Numbered from the stretch's first letter, positions 25,560 through 35,116 are shown. The stretch: 64,000 nt of DNA from CBDAUN01 sp965214615 (GCA_965214615.1 OZ243952.1:1612001-1676000); one strand, 5' to 3'. The notes: generated by a model from the sequence alone, not told the origin. Translations and numbers: made by a program.

Positions 25560-27479
25560 ATGTCGCCCAGTTCTGAACTCCTTGGCACAGACGGTCCCTT
25601 TAGCCGTTCGATGAAGGATTTTGCGGCACGCGAGTGCCAGCAGCAGATGGCCGATGCAGTCGAAAGGGCAATTCAGGAAAATGACACCCTGATCGTCGAA
25701 TCGGGAACCGGCACTGGAAAGACGTTCGGCTATCTTGTTCCTGTCATTGCCAATCGAAAGAAAATCATCGTTTCGACCTATACGAACCACTTGCAGGATC
25801 AGATCGTGCAGCATGATATTCCGCTGGTCTGCCGCGCATTGCAAGTGGACCCGCAAGTGCGGATTCTAAAGGGCAGAAGCCACTATCTGTGCCGCCACAG
25901 ATTTGAACGAATCGCCAGGAATCCCGAACTGGGCTTTGAAGGCAGTGCGACAGCGGGTATTGACACGGTGCGCCAGCGTCTCGACTACAGCGAGCATGGC
26001 GAGTTGGCCGGACTGCTTTCAGGTCTTAGAAGTCGTCGCGTGCTTGCTTCCGAATTGTCCTCGACTGCAGACAACTGCCTGCGCAGGCAGTGCGAGTGGT
26101 GGGACGATTGCTATGTCAATCAGGCTCGCAGCCGGGCGCGGTCTGCAGACATTCTCGTGATCAATCACAATTTGCTCTGCTTTGACCTTTTAGCGGGGGA
26201 GGGAGGCGAGTCCCGGCTGCTTCCGTCAGCGGATGTCATTGTTGTAGACGAGGCGCACCGGTTGCCGAATGTGGCTGCCGAATCGCTCGGGGTTCACGTA
26301 TCGAGTGCCCGGTTTACGGCGCTTTGCGACGACTTTGAAAAGCTGGCCGGCGAGTTTCAATTGAACCCGTCGCGCTACGGTCCGACCATTGCCAATATCG
26401 GCAGATTCGCCGGGGATCTTCACACTCACTTTGGCAATTCGAACCATTCCGGGCCGCTGAAGGATCTTAAGGACAACACGGACTTCATGAATAGCTACCA
26501 CAAGCTTTTGGGAGAAGTCTACCGCCTGACCGATCTGCTCGGGGAAGTGTCCGGCGAGCATGCGCAGTTTGAGCCGATCCAGGAAGTCACGATGAGACTG
26601 ACTGAAGATGCCGAGGCGCTTTTCGACGGTTCCGAGGACGAAACTGCCGAGTGGTATGAAAAGCGCAAAGCGGGCGTGCAGCTGCATCGAATCCCGCTTG
26701 ATCCGGCGGACCGGTTCAAAGAGATGGTCAACGAAAGCGAATCTGCCTGGATTTTTACTTCTGCAACGCTCGCAGTCGGTAGTGATTTTACCCACTACCT
26801 GAAGCGAACAGGCCTTGAGGCGGGCACTGGAAAGCGCTGGGACAGTCCGTTCCACTATCTGGAGCAGTCGCTGTTGTATCTTCCTCCGGACATGCCGAAC
26901 CCTGGCACTGCGGATTACAACGAAAGCGTTGCGAAGGTCGTCAAGTCGATCGTCACGCTCAGCCGCGGACGGGCATTTGTCCTGTTTACCAGCTACAAGG
27001 CGCTGCGCGAAGTACAGGAGTTGATCGCCGACGACCTTGACTACGCAATCTTTTCGCAAACCGATTCGCTGTCGCGCTATGAACTGCTGCGCCGGTTTCG
27101 CAAAAAAGGCGATGCGGTGCTTCTGGGTACATCCAGTTTCTGGGAGGGCGTCGACGTCAAGGGAGAGGCGCTTTCCTGCGTGATCATCGACAAGCTGCCA
27201 TTTATGACGCCGACCGATCCGGTATTGCGCGCGAGAATCGATCATATGAATTCAATCGGTGAAAATCCGTTTACCGAATGGCAAGTTCCAGAGGCGGCAT
27301 TGACTTTGAAGCAGGGCGCAGGAAGGCTGATCCGCGATGCCGAAGACCGCGGCGTGCTTGTTTTGTGCGACCCGCGGGTGCTGACCAAGAATTACGGTTC
27401 GCTGTTTCTGGACAGTCTGCCGCCCATGCCGCGGACGCGCGACATCCGCGAAGTGGGGAATTTCTTTCAAGGCGGATGA
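25560..27479 (+). CDS. DinG/YoaA-family ATP-dependent helicase
   Basis: A 639-residue XPD-like superfamily 2 helicase. Walker A is ESGTGTGKT (about residues 47-55), and the DEAH box reads VVDEAHRLPN. Four Cys between them (YLCRHR, NCLRRQC, DDC) fit the iron-sulfur cluster of this family. Motifs V and VI near the C-terminus read SFWEGVDVKGE and LKQGAGRLIR. Such enzymes unwind DNA 5' to 3' and help at stalled forks or R-loops. The size and the LIVESGTGTGKT start fit YoaA more than DinG proper. tsaB follows with a 50-base gap, an order also seen with yoaA-tsaB in enterobacteria. Confidence 0.9.
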   Translation: MSPSSELLGTDGPFSRSMKDFAARECQQQMADAVERAIQENDTLIVESGTGTGKTFGYLVPVIANRKKIIVSTYTNHLQDQIVQHDIPLVCRALQVDPQVRILKGRSHYLCRHRFERIARNPELGFEGSATAGIDTVRQRLDYSEHGELAGLLSGLRSRRVLASELSSTADNCLRRQCEWWDDCYVNQARSRARSADILVINHNLLCFDLLAGEGGESRLLPSADVIVVDEAHRLPNVAAESLGVHVSSARFTALCDDFEKLAGEFQLNPSRYGPTIANIGRFAGDLHTHFGNSNHSGPLKDLKDNTDFMNSYHKLLGEVYRLTDLLGEVSGEHAQFEPIQEVTMRLTEDAEALFDGSEDETAEWYEKRKAGVQLHRIPLDPADRFKEMVNESESAWIFTSATLAVGSDFTHYLKRTGLEAGTGKRWDSPFHYLEQSLLYLPPDMPNPGTADYNESVAKVVKSIVTLSRGRAFVLFTSYKALREVQELIADDLDYAIFSQTDSLSRYELLRRFRKKGDAVLLGTSSFWEGVDVKGEALSCVIIDKLPFMTPTDPVLRARIDHMNSIGENPFTEWQVPEAALTLKQGAGRLIRDAEDRGVLVLCDPRVLTKNYGSLFLDSLPPMPRTRDIREVGNFFQGG

Positions 27480-27529
27480 CCGGCAACTCGGACGGTCGGA
27501 CTAATTGCGGGCAAATCTCCGCTGAGCGG

Positions 27530-28201
27530 ATGAATATACTGGCGCTGAATTCGTCCCACGACGTTCTGTCGGTCGCATTGAATTGCGGCGGTCGCATGAG
27601 TGCGGCTGAAAAGGCATCGCAGCGGAATCATAACCAGTTTGTGCTGGTGATGGTTGAAGAGATCCTGTCCGAAACGGGACTGGAACTGCGGCAGCTTGAT
27701 GCCATCGCTTTCGGCGAGGGTCCCGGGTCGTTCACCGGATTGCGTATCGCTGCGGCTGTTGTGCAGGGATTGGCCTATGGCCTGGAAGTCCCGGCAATTG
27801 GCGTTTCATGCATGGCCGCGGTGGCTCAGACGCTTTCGCATGACCGTGTCGCTGTGGCTCTTGATGCAAAAGGCGACAAGATTTTCTGGGGCGCCTATGA
27901 ACGGGGTCACGATGGAAGTGTTCAGCCCGTTGTAGACGATTGCATGGCGACGGTCGCAGAAATCGATCTGCCCGGTGGCGGCTGGCATGGCGCCGGTTCG
28001 GGCTGGGATCGCAGGCCGGATGATCTTTTAAACGCTCTGGGCGACCGCGTTTGCGGCTGGACCGCGAACGCGGCTCCCCATGCGCGCGAAGTCGCAGTCA
28101 TCGCTTCGGCTATGTTTTGCCGCGGTCAATTTAGAGACGACTCCAATATCGCTGCTCCGAGGTATCTTCACCCGTATTTTGCAGGCAAAACACGCACGTA
28201 A
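27530..28201 (+). CDS. tsaB: tRNA t6A synthesis protein TsaB
   Basis: A 223-residue ASKHA-fold protein, partner of TsaD and TsaE in making N6-threonylcarbamoyladenosine at position 37 of ANN-decoding tRNAs. MNILALNSS and the FGEGPGSFTGLRI segment are the family marks. Start 27530 is chosen for the canonical N-terminus; an ATG at 27476 overlapping the helicase stop would add 18 residues that do not fit. The gene follows the YoaA-like helicase. The protein is complete and slightly short of E. coli TsaB (231). Confidence 0.92.
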   Translation: MNILALNSSHDVLSVALNCGGRMSAAEKASQRNHNQFVLVMVEEILSETGLELRQLDAIAFGEGPGSFTGLRIAAAVVQGLAYGLEVPAIGVSCMAAVAQTLSHDRVAVALDAKGDKIFWGAYERGHDGSVQPVVDDCMATVAEIDLPGGGWHGAGSGWDRRPDDLLNALGDRVCGWTANAAPHAREVAVIASAMFCRGQFRDDSNIAAPRYLHPYFAGKTRT

Positions 28202-28361
28202 GGCTTTGTTCACGAATCTTTTTGAAACGTATTTACGCGCCCAGTGCATTCTATCGCAGACATGGATCGCCGTCGATTTCTCGCTCACTTAGGTGCTCCG
28301 GCCACTGCAACGATCCGGCAAATAACGAGCAAGGAGCAAAGTCCGAGCTCGAGACAGCGTG

Positions 28362-28859
28362 TCACGTCAGTTCCCTTGGGACCACGAAGTCAATCAGTTT
28401 GGCTTGCCTGTTCGATGCGTCGGCCCAGCGTGATACGGGAAAATCGCAAACCAGGGTAGCGGCCGTAGGATACCGTGAGAACCCGCTATGGGCGGGGACG
28501 TCGGTCAAAATCGAGTGCGCAAACATGCCTATGCCCGGATTGTGTCCGAGCACGAGTGCAGGCGACGTGTCAACCAGGGCCAGTTTGCGGAAGAACGAAT
28601 CGCTGTAGCCGTGGTACAAATCGCGCTCGAATCGCACTTCGCATTGCGCCGGCAGGCGATTTTGAATTCTTTCCCAGGTTTCATGCGTTCTCTTTGACGT
28701 CGAACTCAATGCGATTTTTGGAACATAGCCCATGTCTGCCAGCCATTGGCCTATCGCGTCGGCGGATTTTCGACCGCGCTTCGATAAGGGACGATCGTGA
28801 TCATCGAGGTATGGATCATCCCAACTCGACTTGGCGTGCCGAACGACAATAAGACGCAT
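28362..28859 (-). CDS. SixA-like histidine phosphatase
   Basis: A 165-residue branch-2 histidine phosphatase. The phosphoacceptor motif RHAKSSW sits at residues 7-13, the LSSTSKRTHET segment follows, and the second catalytic His is in LGHNPGIGMFA. SixA in E. coli removes phosphate from phosphohistidine on signalling or PTS proteins. The start at 28859 gives MRLIVVRHAK; the upstream frame reads through intergenic DNA. It is divergent from the DoeB-like gene. The actual substrate here is unknown. Confidence 0.85.
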   Translation of the reverse strand: MRLIVVRHAKSSWDDPYLDDHDRPLSKRGRKSADAIGQWLADMGYVPKIALSSTSKRTHETWERIQNRLPAQCEVRFERDLYHGYSDSFFRKLALVDTSPALVLGHNPGIGMFAHSILTDVPAHSGFSRYPTAATLVCDFPVSRWADASNRQAKLIDFVVPRELT

Positions 28860-29036
28860 CGCGTATCTCCAAAAATTGAAATTATATGTTTCCTGGAGCC
28901 TGCTATTCGGACGATGCAATCCGGATGCAGGGGATCATCCCATTGTCGTACAATCTCAGAACCCTTGCGGGCACACGGCTTTGCCGGCTTACCGCACTGT
29001 GCATTCATTAGCGCTAATCCGATCAGGTGTTCAGAT

Positions 29037-30050
29037 ATGGCAAGCAATCCGATCACAGCAACAATTCCCTTTGACATCGATGGCGTTCATCATGGATTTC
29101 TAAAATTACCCTACAGTCGCAACGATTCGGCCTGGGGAGCAATTATGACCCCGATTTGCGTGATCAGAAACGGTGGAGGCCCCACGGCACTGCTGACAGG
29201 CGCCAATCACGGAGACGAATACGAGGGGCCGGTCGCATTGCAAAAGCTGGCTTACGAGCTAGATCTCGACAAGGTGGCTGGAAGAGTCATTATTGTGCCC
29301 TTTTTCAATTTTCCCGCATTCAAGGCGGGATGCAGAAATTCTCCGATCGACGACGGCAATATGAATCGGGTATTTCCCGGTCGGCCCGATGGCAGTGTGA
29401 CAGAGAAAATTGCTGACTACTTTACCACTGCGCTTGTGCCGATGGCGGATGTCCTTGTCGATCTTCATTCAGGCGGCAAGACGCTCGATTTTCTACCTTT
29501 GGCGGCAGCCCATGTGCTTGAAGACAAGAAACAGCAGGCCGCATGCGTCGCAGCGATGCTTGCATTCAATGCGCCAATTTCGATGCTTCTCAATGGAGCC
29601 GGAGATCCTGGAATGTATGACAATGTCGCCGAAGCGCAGGGTAAAATCTTCGTGACAACTGAACTTGGCGGCGGCGGGACCACAACGGCGCGCTCGGTGT
29701 CAATTACAAGAAAAGGAATTCGGAATTTGCTGGTCCATGCCGGCATTGTGAGTGGCGAACTGGCCGAAGATCCCCAGCCTACGCGCAGCATGGACATGCC
29801 GGATGAAGAATGCTATCTGTTCAGTGAGCACGACGGCCTGATCGAACCGGTTGTAGATCTCGGCAGCGAAATAGGGCGCGGAGATGTTGTCGCACGTTTA
29901 TGGCCTGCGGATCGAACTGGCGCCGCGCCCGTCGAATGCAGAGTCAAGCGAAGCGGAACGCTGATAGCGCGGCACTTTCCAGGGCTTGTCCAAACCGGCG
30001 ACTGCATTGCTGTCGTGGCCGTTGACGTCGATGCGGAACAATGGGACTGA
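29037..30050 (+). CDS. DoeB-like succinylglutamate desuccinylase/aspartoacylase family deacylase
   Basis: A 337-residue zinc carboxypeptidase-fold deacylase. The metal motif N-H58-G-D-E61 lies in TGANHGDEYEG, and the third ligand is likely the His of DLHSGG. GNMNRVFPGR is the family substrate loop. It resembles DoeB, which deacetylates N-alpha-acetyl-diaminobutyrate in ectoine breakdown. The other doe genes are not in the window, so related N-acyl amino acids are possible substrates. Start 29037 gives a normal family length; the open frame upstream overlaps the divergent sixA gene. A weak CAGGTG lies before it. Confidence 0.8.
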   Translation: MASNPITATIPFDIDGVHHGFLKLPYSRNDSAWGAIMTPICVIRNGGGPTALLTGANHGDEYEGPVALQKLAYELDLDKVAGRVIIVPFFNFPAFKAGCRNSPIDDGNMNRVFPGRPDGSVTEKIADYFTTALVPMADVLVDLHSGGKTLDFLPLAAAHVLEDKKQQAACVAAMLAFNAPISMLLNGAGDPGMYDNVAEAQGKIFVTTELGGGGTTTARSVSITRKGIRNLLVHAGIVSGELAEDPQPTRSMDMPDEECYLFSEHDGLIEPVVDLGSEIGRGDVVARLWPADRTGAAPVECRVKRSGTLIARHFPGLVQTGDCIAVVAVDVDAEQWD

Positions 30051-30332
30051 CAGGTCGGATCGAAACTTCGGCAGTGTCCGGGCTGACAGAATTCGGCTTC
30101 GTTCTTTGATCCGCCAAGCCATTGATCCATTGATGCGGTGATTTGCAGCAACGCCTTTCGCGAATAGTCAATAAAGCCTTTCGGGTCGAATATTTGCGCG
30201 CTACCGCTTATACCGACGTTTAATTGCACGCTCGATGGCTTCACACTGATCGACTGCGCATCAACAATGCAAAATGGCTGACAGATTGGCGTTTTGCCCG
30301 CACAGACATCGCTGTCGCTCTGCTGAATCATC

Positions 30333-30361
30333 TTGACAATCACCATAATGTCTTATTTAAT
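30333..30361 (+). promoter_or_regulatory. Sigma-70 promoter of hipBA
   Basis: A perfect -35 TTGACA (30333-30338), a 17-base spacer and a -10 TTTAAT (30356-30361). Transcription would start near 30368, about 34 bases before hipB. Confidence 0.65.
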
Positions 30362-30397
30362 AGTCGTATTATCGTTTATTGATTATTATATAAGACA
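30349..30397 (+). promoter_or_regulatory. Inverted repeat, candidate HipB operator
   Basis: Arms TGTCTTAT (30349-30356) and ATAAGACA (30390-30397) are perfect reverse complements 33 bases apart. The left arm overlaps the spacer and -10 box, and the right arm lies 4 bases before the hipB start. This is where an autorepressing HipB dimer pair would be expected to bind. It is seen in sequence; binding is inferred. Confidence 0.55.
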
Positions 30398-30401
30398 AAT
30401 A

Positions 30402-30734
30402 ATGAAATCTCTATCCACACAGGCATTACCTAGATCGGCTAGGAATTCACTTGTAAAACTGGGAGAAGACATCGCAATTGCACGTAAGAAACGTCGAATA
30501 TCAACGGTCTCGATGGCGGAGCGCGCGTTTATCAGTCGAGGAACCCTATACAAGGTCGAGCGTGGCGACCCCACGGTTTCGATAGGAATTTATGCGACAG
30601 TTTTGGCAATATTGGGGCTCGCCGAAGGACTTGCCCAGGTCGCCGACCGGGGTGTGGATTCGCTTGGACTGGATATCGAGGAGAGTCGACTGCCCAGGAA
30701 AGTACGGCCAAGTCGCCGGATTTTGAAATTGTGA
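30402..30734 (+). CDS. HipB-like helix-turn-helix antitoxin
   Basis: A 110-residue XRE-type DNA-binding protein. The helix-turn-helix spans about residues 25-70 (LGEDIAIARKKRRIS, MAERAFISRGTLYKVERGDPTVS). Its place directly before a hipA-like gene makes it the likely antitoxin and autorepressor. The ATG at 30402 lacks a Shine-Dalgarno sequence and sits in very AT-rich DNA next to the operator repeat. An upstream in-frame ATG at 30333 lies in the promoter and is unlikely. The C-terminus (residues 75-110) is basic and may contact HipA or DNA. Confidence 0.82.
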   Translation: MKSLSTQALPRSARNSLVKLGEDIAIARKKRRISTVSMAERAFISRGTLYKVERGDPTVSIGIYATVLAILGLAEGLAQVADRGVDSLGLDIEESRLPRKVRPSRRILKL

Positions 30735-31957
30735 TGACTGATGCTATCGAAGTTTTTGTTGATGTTGCCGGCGAAACGCGTCTCGTGGGCCGTTGCCGCT
30801 ATTTCTCAAAGCGACTCAGCCACAGTTCGGTTTTCGATTACGCTGATGACTGGCTAAGCAGTACGGATGCCTTTGCAATCGATCCGGTGAATCTGCCACT
30901 GCAGCAACAGCGAACATACTATTCTTCGGACAAGTCGGCACTGCCTGGCGCTCTGCGGGACTCTGCACCTGATCATTGGGGCCGGAAACTGATTAGCCGT
31001 ACCCTGCGTAAGTCTGGTGAAAATCGGACGTTATTCGAATTGGACTACCTTTTGGCGATAAACGATCATGCAAGAATTGGAGCCTTGCGATACCGCTTAG
31101 AAGGACAACAGACATTTTGCCGCGACACAGGCAATTATCGGGCGCCGCCGATAATCCGCCTGCCGGTGCTGATCAATGCGGTTGACGCTGTGCAGGAGGA
31201 CTCTGAAACTGCTGAAGATCTTAAGTTTCTATTGAACGAAGGATCTCCGCTTGGCGGAGCCCGTCCGAAATCTGCTGTTGTGGACAATCGCGGTCGTTTG
31301 GCAATTGCCAAATTCCCCAAAGCTGATGATGATCGAAGCATTGCGCATGGCGAGGTGCTGGCCATGAACCTGGCTGCCTGTGCCGGTATCAACGTCGCAG
31401 AAGCAAAATTATTGCAAGTGGCGAACCGACCGGTCTCCCTGATTTTGCGATTTGATCGAGATCAAGGCAGGCGAATCCCCTTTATCTCTGCAATGACGCT
31501 ATTGGGACTGAATGACGGAGACATCGCGACATATACGGATATTGCGGATGCCATTCGAAGGCACTCCGATGCGCCGACGAAGGATCTGCATGAATTGTGG
31601 AAGCGGATCGTGTTCAATGTGCTGATCGGCAATCTTGACGATCACCTCCGCAACCACGGATTCCTTTACGAGCAGGCCGGTAGATGGCGCCTTTCGCCTG
31701 CCTATGATTTGAATCCGGTTCCGTTGTCGGAAAAGGCGCGCGAACTGACGACTTGGATTTCCGAACAGGGACCCGAGGCCGATTTAGATCTTGCTCGTCA
31801 GGCTGCGCCTCGCTTCGCACTGAATTCGATTCAAGCCGATGCCATCATCGATCACATATCGTCCGTACTGGCGGGATGGAAAAATACAGCGCGATCCCTT
31901 GGCATGAGTGCGGCGGATATCGATCTTTACTCGACAGCAATCAACGTTGCCGCATAG
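30734..31957 (+). CDS. HipA-like Ser/Thr kinase toxin
   Basis: A 407-residue HipA-family kinase. The N-terminal domain has the ALRDSAPDHWGR segment, and the flexible phosphorylated loop reads GSPLGGARPKS, where the Ser of GSPL matches the autophosphorylated residue of HipA. The catalytic loop is GNLDDHLRNHGF, and the metal-binding Asp is in AYDLNP. In E. coli HipA phosphorylates glutamyl-tRNA synthetase and promotes persistence; targets vary between homologues. ATG 30734 shares a base with the hipB stop (TGATG); a GTG one codon earlier is an alternative. All key residues look intact, so the toxin should be active. Confidence 0.88.
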   Translation: MTDAIEVFVDVAGETRLVGRCRYFSKRLSHSSVFDYADDWLSSTDAFAIDPVNLPLQQQRTYYSSDKSALPGALRDSAPDHWGRKLISRTLRKSGENRTLFELDYLLAINDHARIGALRYRLEGQQTFCRDTGNYRAPPIIRLPVLINAVDAVQEDSETAEDLKFLLNEGSPLGGARPKSAVVDNRGRLAIAKFPKADDDRSIAHGEVLAMNLAACAGINVAEAKLLQVANRPVSLILRFDRDQGRRIPFISAMTLLGLNDGDIATYTDIADAIRRHSDAPTKDLHELWKRIVFNVLIGNLDDHLRNHGFLYEQAGRWRLSPAYDLNPVPLSEKARELTTWISEQGPEADLDLARQAAPRFALNSIQADAIIDHISSVLAGWKNTARSLGMSAADIDLYSTAINVAA

Positions 31958-32120
31958 GGATCAAAGTTGTCAACGCAGTCCAGTTGAAACCGGATCTATG
32001 CAATCGCCCGGCCTGCGAGACATCGATAGGCAGTCCGATTGATTCAAATCCGCACGCCAGTGCAGAAACTGAAATAGCCCGCACTGTCGACGATTCTCAC
32101 CGGCCGAGAGGATACGGTTG

Positions 32121-33398
32121 TCAGTTCCCGTCGTCATGATCGGCGTTCTCCGACGGCGGAGTAATTCTCACCTTGGTTACTGCGGTTCCTATAACTTCCA
32201 ATGTTTCAATGACATAATTATTTAATTTTAAAGTTGTTCCCGAGTTTGGGATATAGCCTAGATGCTCCAGAACCACTCCGTTGAGCGTATTGGGTCCGCT
32301 TGACGGGAGTTCCCATGTCAATATTCGGTTCAGGTCTCGCACATTGATATTAGCGATCACATCATAGCTTCCGTCGCTTCGCGGACGGATGGCGCGGGGG
32401 TGTTCCTGATCTACGGTGCCGGCAATTTCTTCGAGCATCTCGCGCAGTGTCACAATGCCGCGGATCTCTCCGTATTCGTCGACTACGATTCCCATGGTGC
32501 GCTTGAACGCCTGCAAGCGGGTGATCTGGGTCATCAGCTTCGAATCTTCAGGCATGTAGACAGGCTCGATAAGGCTGCGTTCGATATCTTGCTCGGTAAA
32601 CACATGAGGATTCGGTCTTCGCGTTTGAAGAAAGGGGATTGTGATCAGTTCGCCGACGAGGTTGCTGATTGTTCCTCGATAGACAGGCAGGCGGTTGCGT
32701 TTTGTGGTGAGTATCTGCTGGGTGACCTTTTCGATGCCGTCGTCCAGATTGATAGCCTCAACCTCGGAAAACGGAATCAGGACGGCTTCCACGGTGGAAT
32801 TTCCGACCTCCATGACGCTAAGCAGAATGTTATGCTGATATTTCGCAATATGTTTTTCTGATGCAAGAATGGCAATCCTAAGCTCGTCTTCCTTCAGCGA
32901 ATTAGCTTGATTGTCAGACCGGAACCCTGGTATCAGTTCCAGCAATTTTGCGGTATAGCTGACCACCCAGACAATCGGAAATAAAAATCGTTGCAGGCCG
33001 TACAGCACAAAGCCGGCCAATCTTGCAATGCTGTCCGGATATGTTGCAGCCAGTGTTTTCGGAGGCACTTCGGCAAATATGAGAATGACAACCGTGATGA
33101 CTCCGGTCGAGACAGCAACCCCGAAGTCGCCGAAATATCTCAGTGCAATAATCGTTGAAATTGCAACCGCGGCATTGTTGACCAGGTTGTTGCCAAGCAA
33201 AATCGTGCCGAGCAACCGGTCAGGTCGCTTCAGCAATTTGCGAAGAATGCGGGCTTGACGGTTATTCTTCCTCGCCTCGTCCTCCAATCGATAGCGATTG
33301 AGCGCCATCATCGCTGTTTCCGAAGCCGAGAAAAAGGCCGAGAAACAGATCAGCAGAACGAGGGCCAGTAACAGTAAGCCTAAGGGTATGTCGTCCAA
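32121..33398 (-). CDS. CorB/CorC (HlyC)-family CNNM membrane protein with CBS pair
   Basis: A 425-residue inner-membrane protein of the YfjD type. The N-terminal DUF21 domain has four hydrophobic segments and the signature SASETAMMALNRYRLE and LLGNNLVNNAA. Two CBS domains follow (about residues 205-335, with RNRLPVYRG and MGIVVDEYGEIRGIVTL). A C-terminal CorC_HlyC domain ends the protein. Members are linked to magnesium or cobalt efflux and resistance. It is divergent from ffh, a common gammaproteobacterial arrangement, but the cytochrome c assembly gene often between them is missing. Confidence 0.9.
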   Translation of the reverse strand: MDDIPLGLLLLALVLLICFSAFFSASETAMMALNRYRLEDEARKNNRQARILRKLLKRPDRLLGTILLGNNLVNNAAVAISTIIALRYFGDFGVAVSTGVITVVILIFAEVPPKTLAATYPDSIARLAGFVLYGLQRFLFPIVWVVSYTAKLLELIPGFRSDNQANSLKEDELRIAILASEKHIAKYQHNILLSVMEVGNSTVEAVLIPFSEVEAINLDDGIEKVTQQILTTKRNRLPVYRGTISNLVGELITIPFLQTRRPNPHVFTEQDIERSLIEPVYMPEDSKLMTQITRLQAFKRTMGIVVDEYGEIRGIVTLREMLEEIAGTVDQEHPRAIRPRSDGSYDVIANINVRDLNRILTWELPSSGPNTLNGVVLEHLGYIPNSGTTLKLNNYVIETLEVIGTAVTKVRITPPSENADHDDGN

Positions 33399-33760
33399 TG
33401 GCGTACTAGGGCGTTGGGATGTGGATCATTTGCATCGGCAGCCGCGATGATGGCGATGAGAGTGAATTTAGCAATTAAGTTGAATCGGATGAAGCCGGCG
33501 CCGGCAGTTTTCGATTTCGCAAGTCATGCCGCTCCGGCAATCGGATGCGGCAACTGCATTTTTGCTGTGTAATTCCTTTAGAATGAGTGTTTTGAAATTA
33601 AAGTATAAGCCAATATGCAGCCGCTTCCAACACAAAGCGCTGCACCGGCGCATTACAGGCATTGTCCCAAGTGATGCGTACAATGCGCATGGCAATAGGC
33701 TGCACAGTATTTTAGAATGTCTTTGCGATTGGCAACAGGCAAATTCAAAGGTGGAAGCAG
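33399..33760. other. Divergent intergenic region before ffh
   Basis: A 360-base gap that should hold promoters for ffh and the CNNM gene. TAGAAT at 33713-33718 could be the ffh -10 box, but no good -35 pairs with it. TTTAGAATG occurs twice (near 33578 and 33711). No gene or 4.5S RNA was recognised. Confidence 0.35.
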
Positions 33761-35116
33761 ATGTTTGATTCATTGCGAGATAGGTTGAAGTCGGCGCTGG
33801 GCGGACTGAGCAAGCCTGGACGCTTGACCGAAAGCAAGATTGACGAAGCCATGCGCGAAGTGCGACGCGCTTTGCTCGAAGCGGATGTTGCGCTGCCCGT
33901 GGCGGCAGATTTCATTTCAAGCGTCCGCGAGCGCGCCGTCGGCACCGAAATTTCTTCAGGACTTTCCGATGCCCAGGAAGTGCACAAGATCGTGTACGAA
34001 GAGTTGGTGCGAATCATTGGCGATGCAAATCGGTCATTGGAACTGTCAAAGAGGCCTCCAGCGGTTGTCATGGTGTGCGGCCTCCAGGGCACAGGCAAGA
34101 CAACAACCGTGGCAAAACTGGCCAACTTGCTCAGAGTCGATAGGAAAAAACGGGTCTTGCTCGCCAGCATCGATATATACAGGCCGGCTGCGATTGACCA
34201 GCTTGCGACCTTGGCCGAGTCCGTCGGAGCTGAATTTTTCAGAGCGCAGGACGGCGTTGCGCCTGTTGAGATTGCCAAGTCCGCGATAGCGGCGGGCAGA
34301 AGAAATCTGGCAGATGTCGTGATTCTGGATACTGCGGGCCGCTTGCACGTTGATGCGGACATGATGGACGAACTGGTCGGCGTGCACGCTGCCGTGGTGC
34401 CGGATGAGACGCTCTACGTCGTCGATGCGATGGCCGGTCAGGATGCGGTGCGAAGTGCCGAGGCATTCAACAATGTGCTTGAGCTTACCGGGGCGGTCGT
34501 GACCAAGCTGGATGGCGATGCGCGCGGAGGCGCCTTGCTGTCGGTCCGGCAGATAACCGGAAAGCCGATCAAATTCATCGGCGTCGGCGAAGGCATGGAT
34601 GCGCTTGAGGAATTTCACCCGGACCGTATTGCTTCGCGAATTCTCGGCATGGGCGACATTGCCTCCCTGCTTGAAAAGGTGGAAAAAAAGGCGGACAAGG
34701 GCAAGGCGGAGCAGATCAGGAAAAAATTTATCAGGAAAAAGGGCTTTGATCTTGCCGACTATCGCGACCAGATTGCCATGTCCCAAGACCTCGGCGGCAT
34801 GGAAAGCATCGTCAAGCATCTGCCTGACGTGCCGATGGGAAGAATGCCCGACATGGCTGCGATGCAGCTTAAGTTCAAAAAGGAGATTGCCATCATTGAC
34901 TCGATGACTCCTGGCGAGAGGGCGAATCCGGCGATCATTAGGGCCTCTAGAAGGTCGAGAATTGCAAAAGGCGCCGGTGTAGAAATGCGCTATGTCAGCC
35001 AATTGCTGCGCAGTTTCGAAAAAATGAATCGGATGTCGCGCAAATTGCTGCGCGGGGGATCGAAGCGCAATGCCCAGCTAAGGCAGATGGGAATCGATGG
35101 CTTCCCGATGCAGTGA
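33761..35116 (+). CDS. ffh: Signal recognition particle protein Ffh
   Basis: A 451-residue SRP GTPase that, with 4.5S RNA, targets membrane proteins to FtsY. The N domain precedes the G domain with GLQGTGKTTTVAKLA (P-loop), DTAGRLHVD and TKLDGDARGG. The Met-rich M domain follows (MEYSI-type region with MPDMAAMQLKFKKE and RRSRIAKGAG). GGTGGAAG lies just before the ATG at 33761. Its length is normal. rpsP and trmD lie downstream, separated here by an inserted ABC transporter operon. Confidence 0.97.
   Translation: MFDSLRDRLKSALGGLSKPGRLTESKIDEAMREVRRALLEADVALPVAADFISSVRERAVGTEISSGLSDAQEVHKIVYEELVRIIGDANRSLELSKRPPAVVMVCGLQGTGKTTTVAKLANLLRVDRKKRVLLASIDIYRPAAIDQLATLAESVGAEFFRAQDGVAPVEIAKSAIAAGRRNLADVVILDTAGRLHVDADMMDELVGVHAAVVPDETLYVVDAMAGQDAVRSAEAFNNVLELTGAVVTKLDGDARGGALLSVRQITGKPIKFIGVGEGMDALEEFHPDRIASRILGMGDIASLLEKVEKKADKGKAEQIRKKFIRKKGFDLADYRDQIAMSQDLGGMESIVKHLPDVPMGRMPDMAAMQLKFKKEIAIIDSMTPGERANPAIIRASRRSRIAKGAGVEMRYVSQLLRSFEKMNRMSRKLLRGGSKRNAQLRQMGIDGFPMQ

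Larger units (their letters stand above)
30051..30401. other. Intergenic region upstream of hipBA
   Basis: The right end carries the hipB promoter and an inverted repeat. A minus-strand frame starting at 30346 has a protein-like first 95 residues (for example SVKPSSVQLNVGISG), but it runs on antisense to the deacylase gene and matches no family I know. It may be a relic. Confidence 0.35.

Noticed and set aside
26226..27245. 339-codon minus-strand frame opposite the DinG-family helicase
   Set aside because: Covers the helicase motifs in antisense and encodes no recognisable protein.
33399..33760. 4.5S RNA gene near ffh
   Set aside because: The conserved GGAAGCAGCC-type loop of SRP RNA was not found in this gap or the one after ffh.
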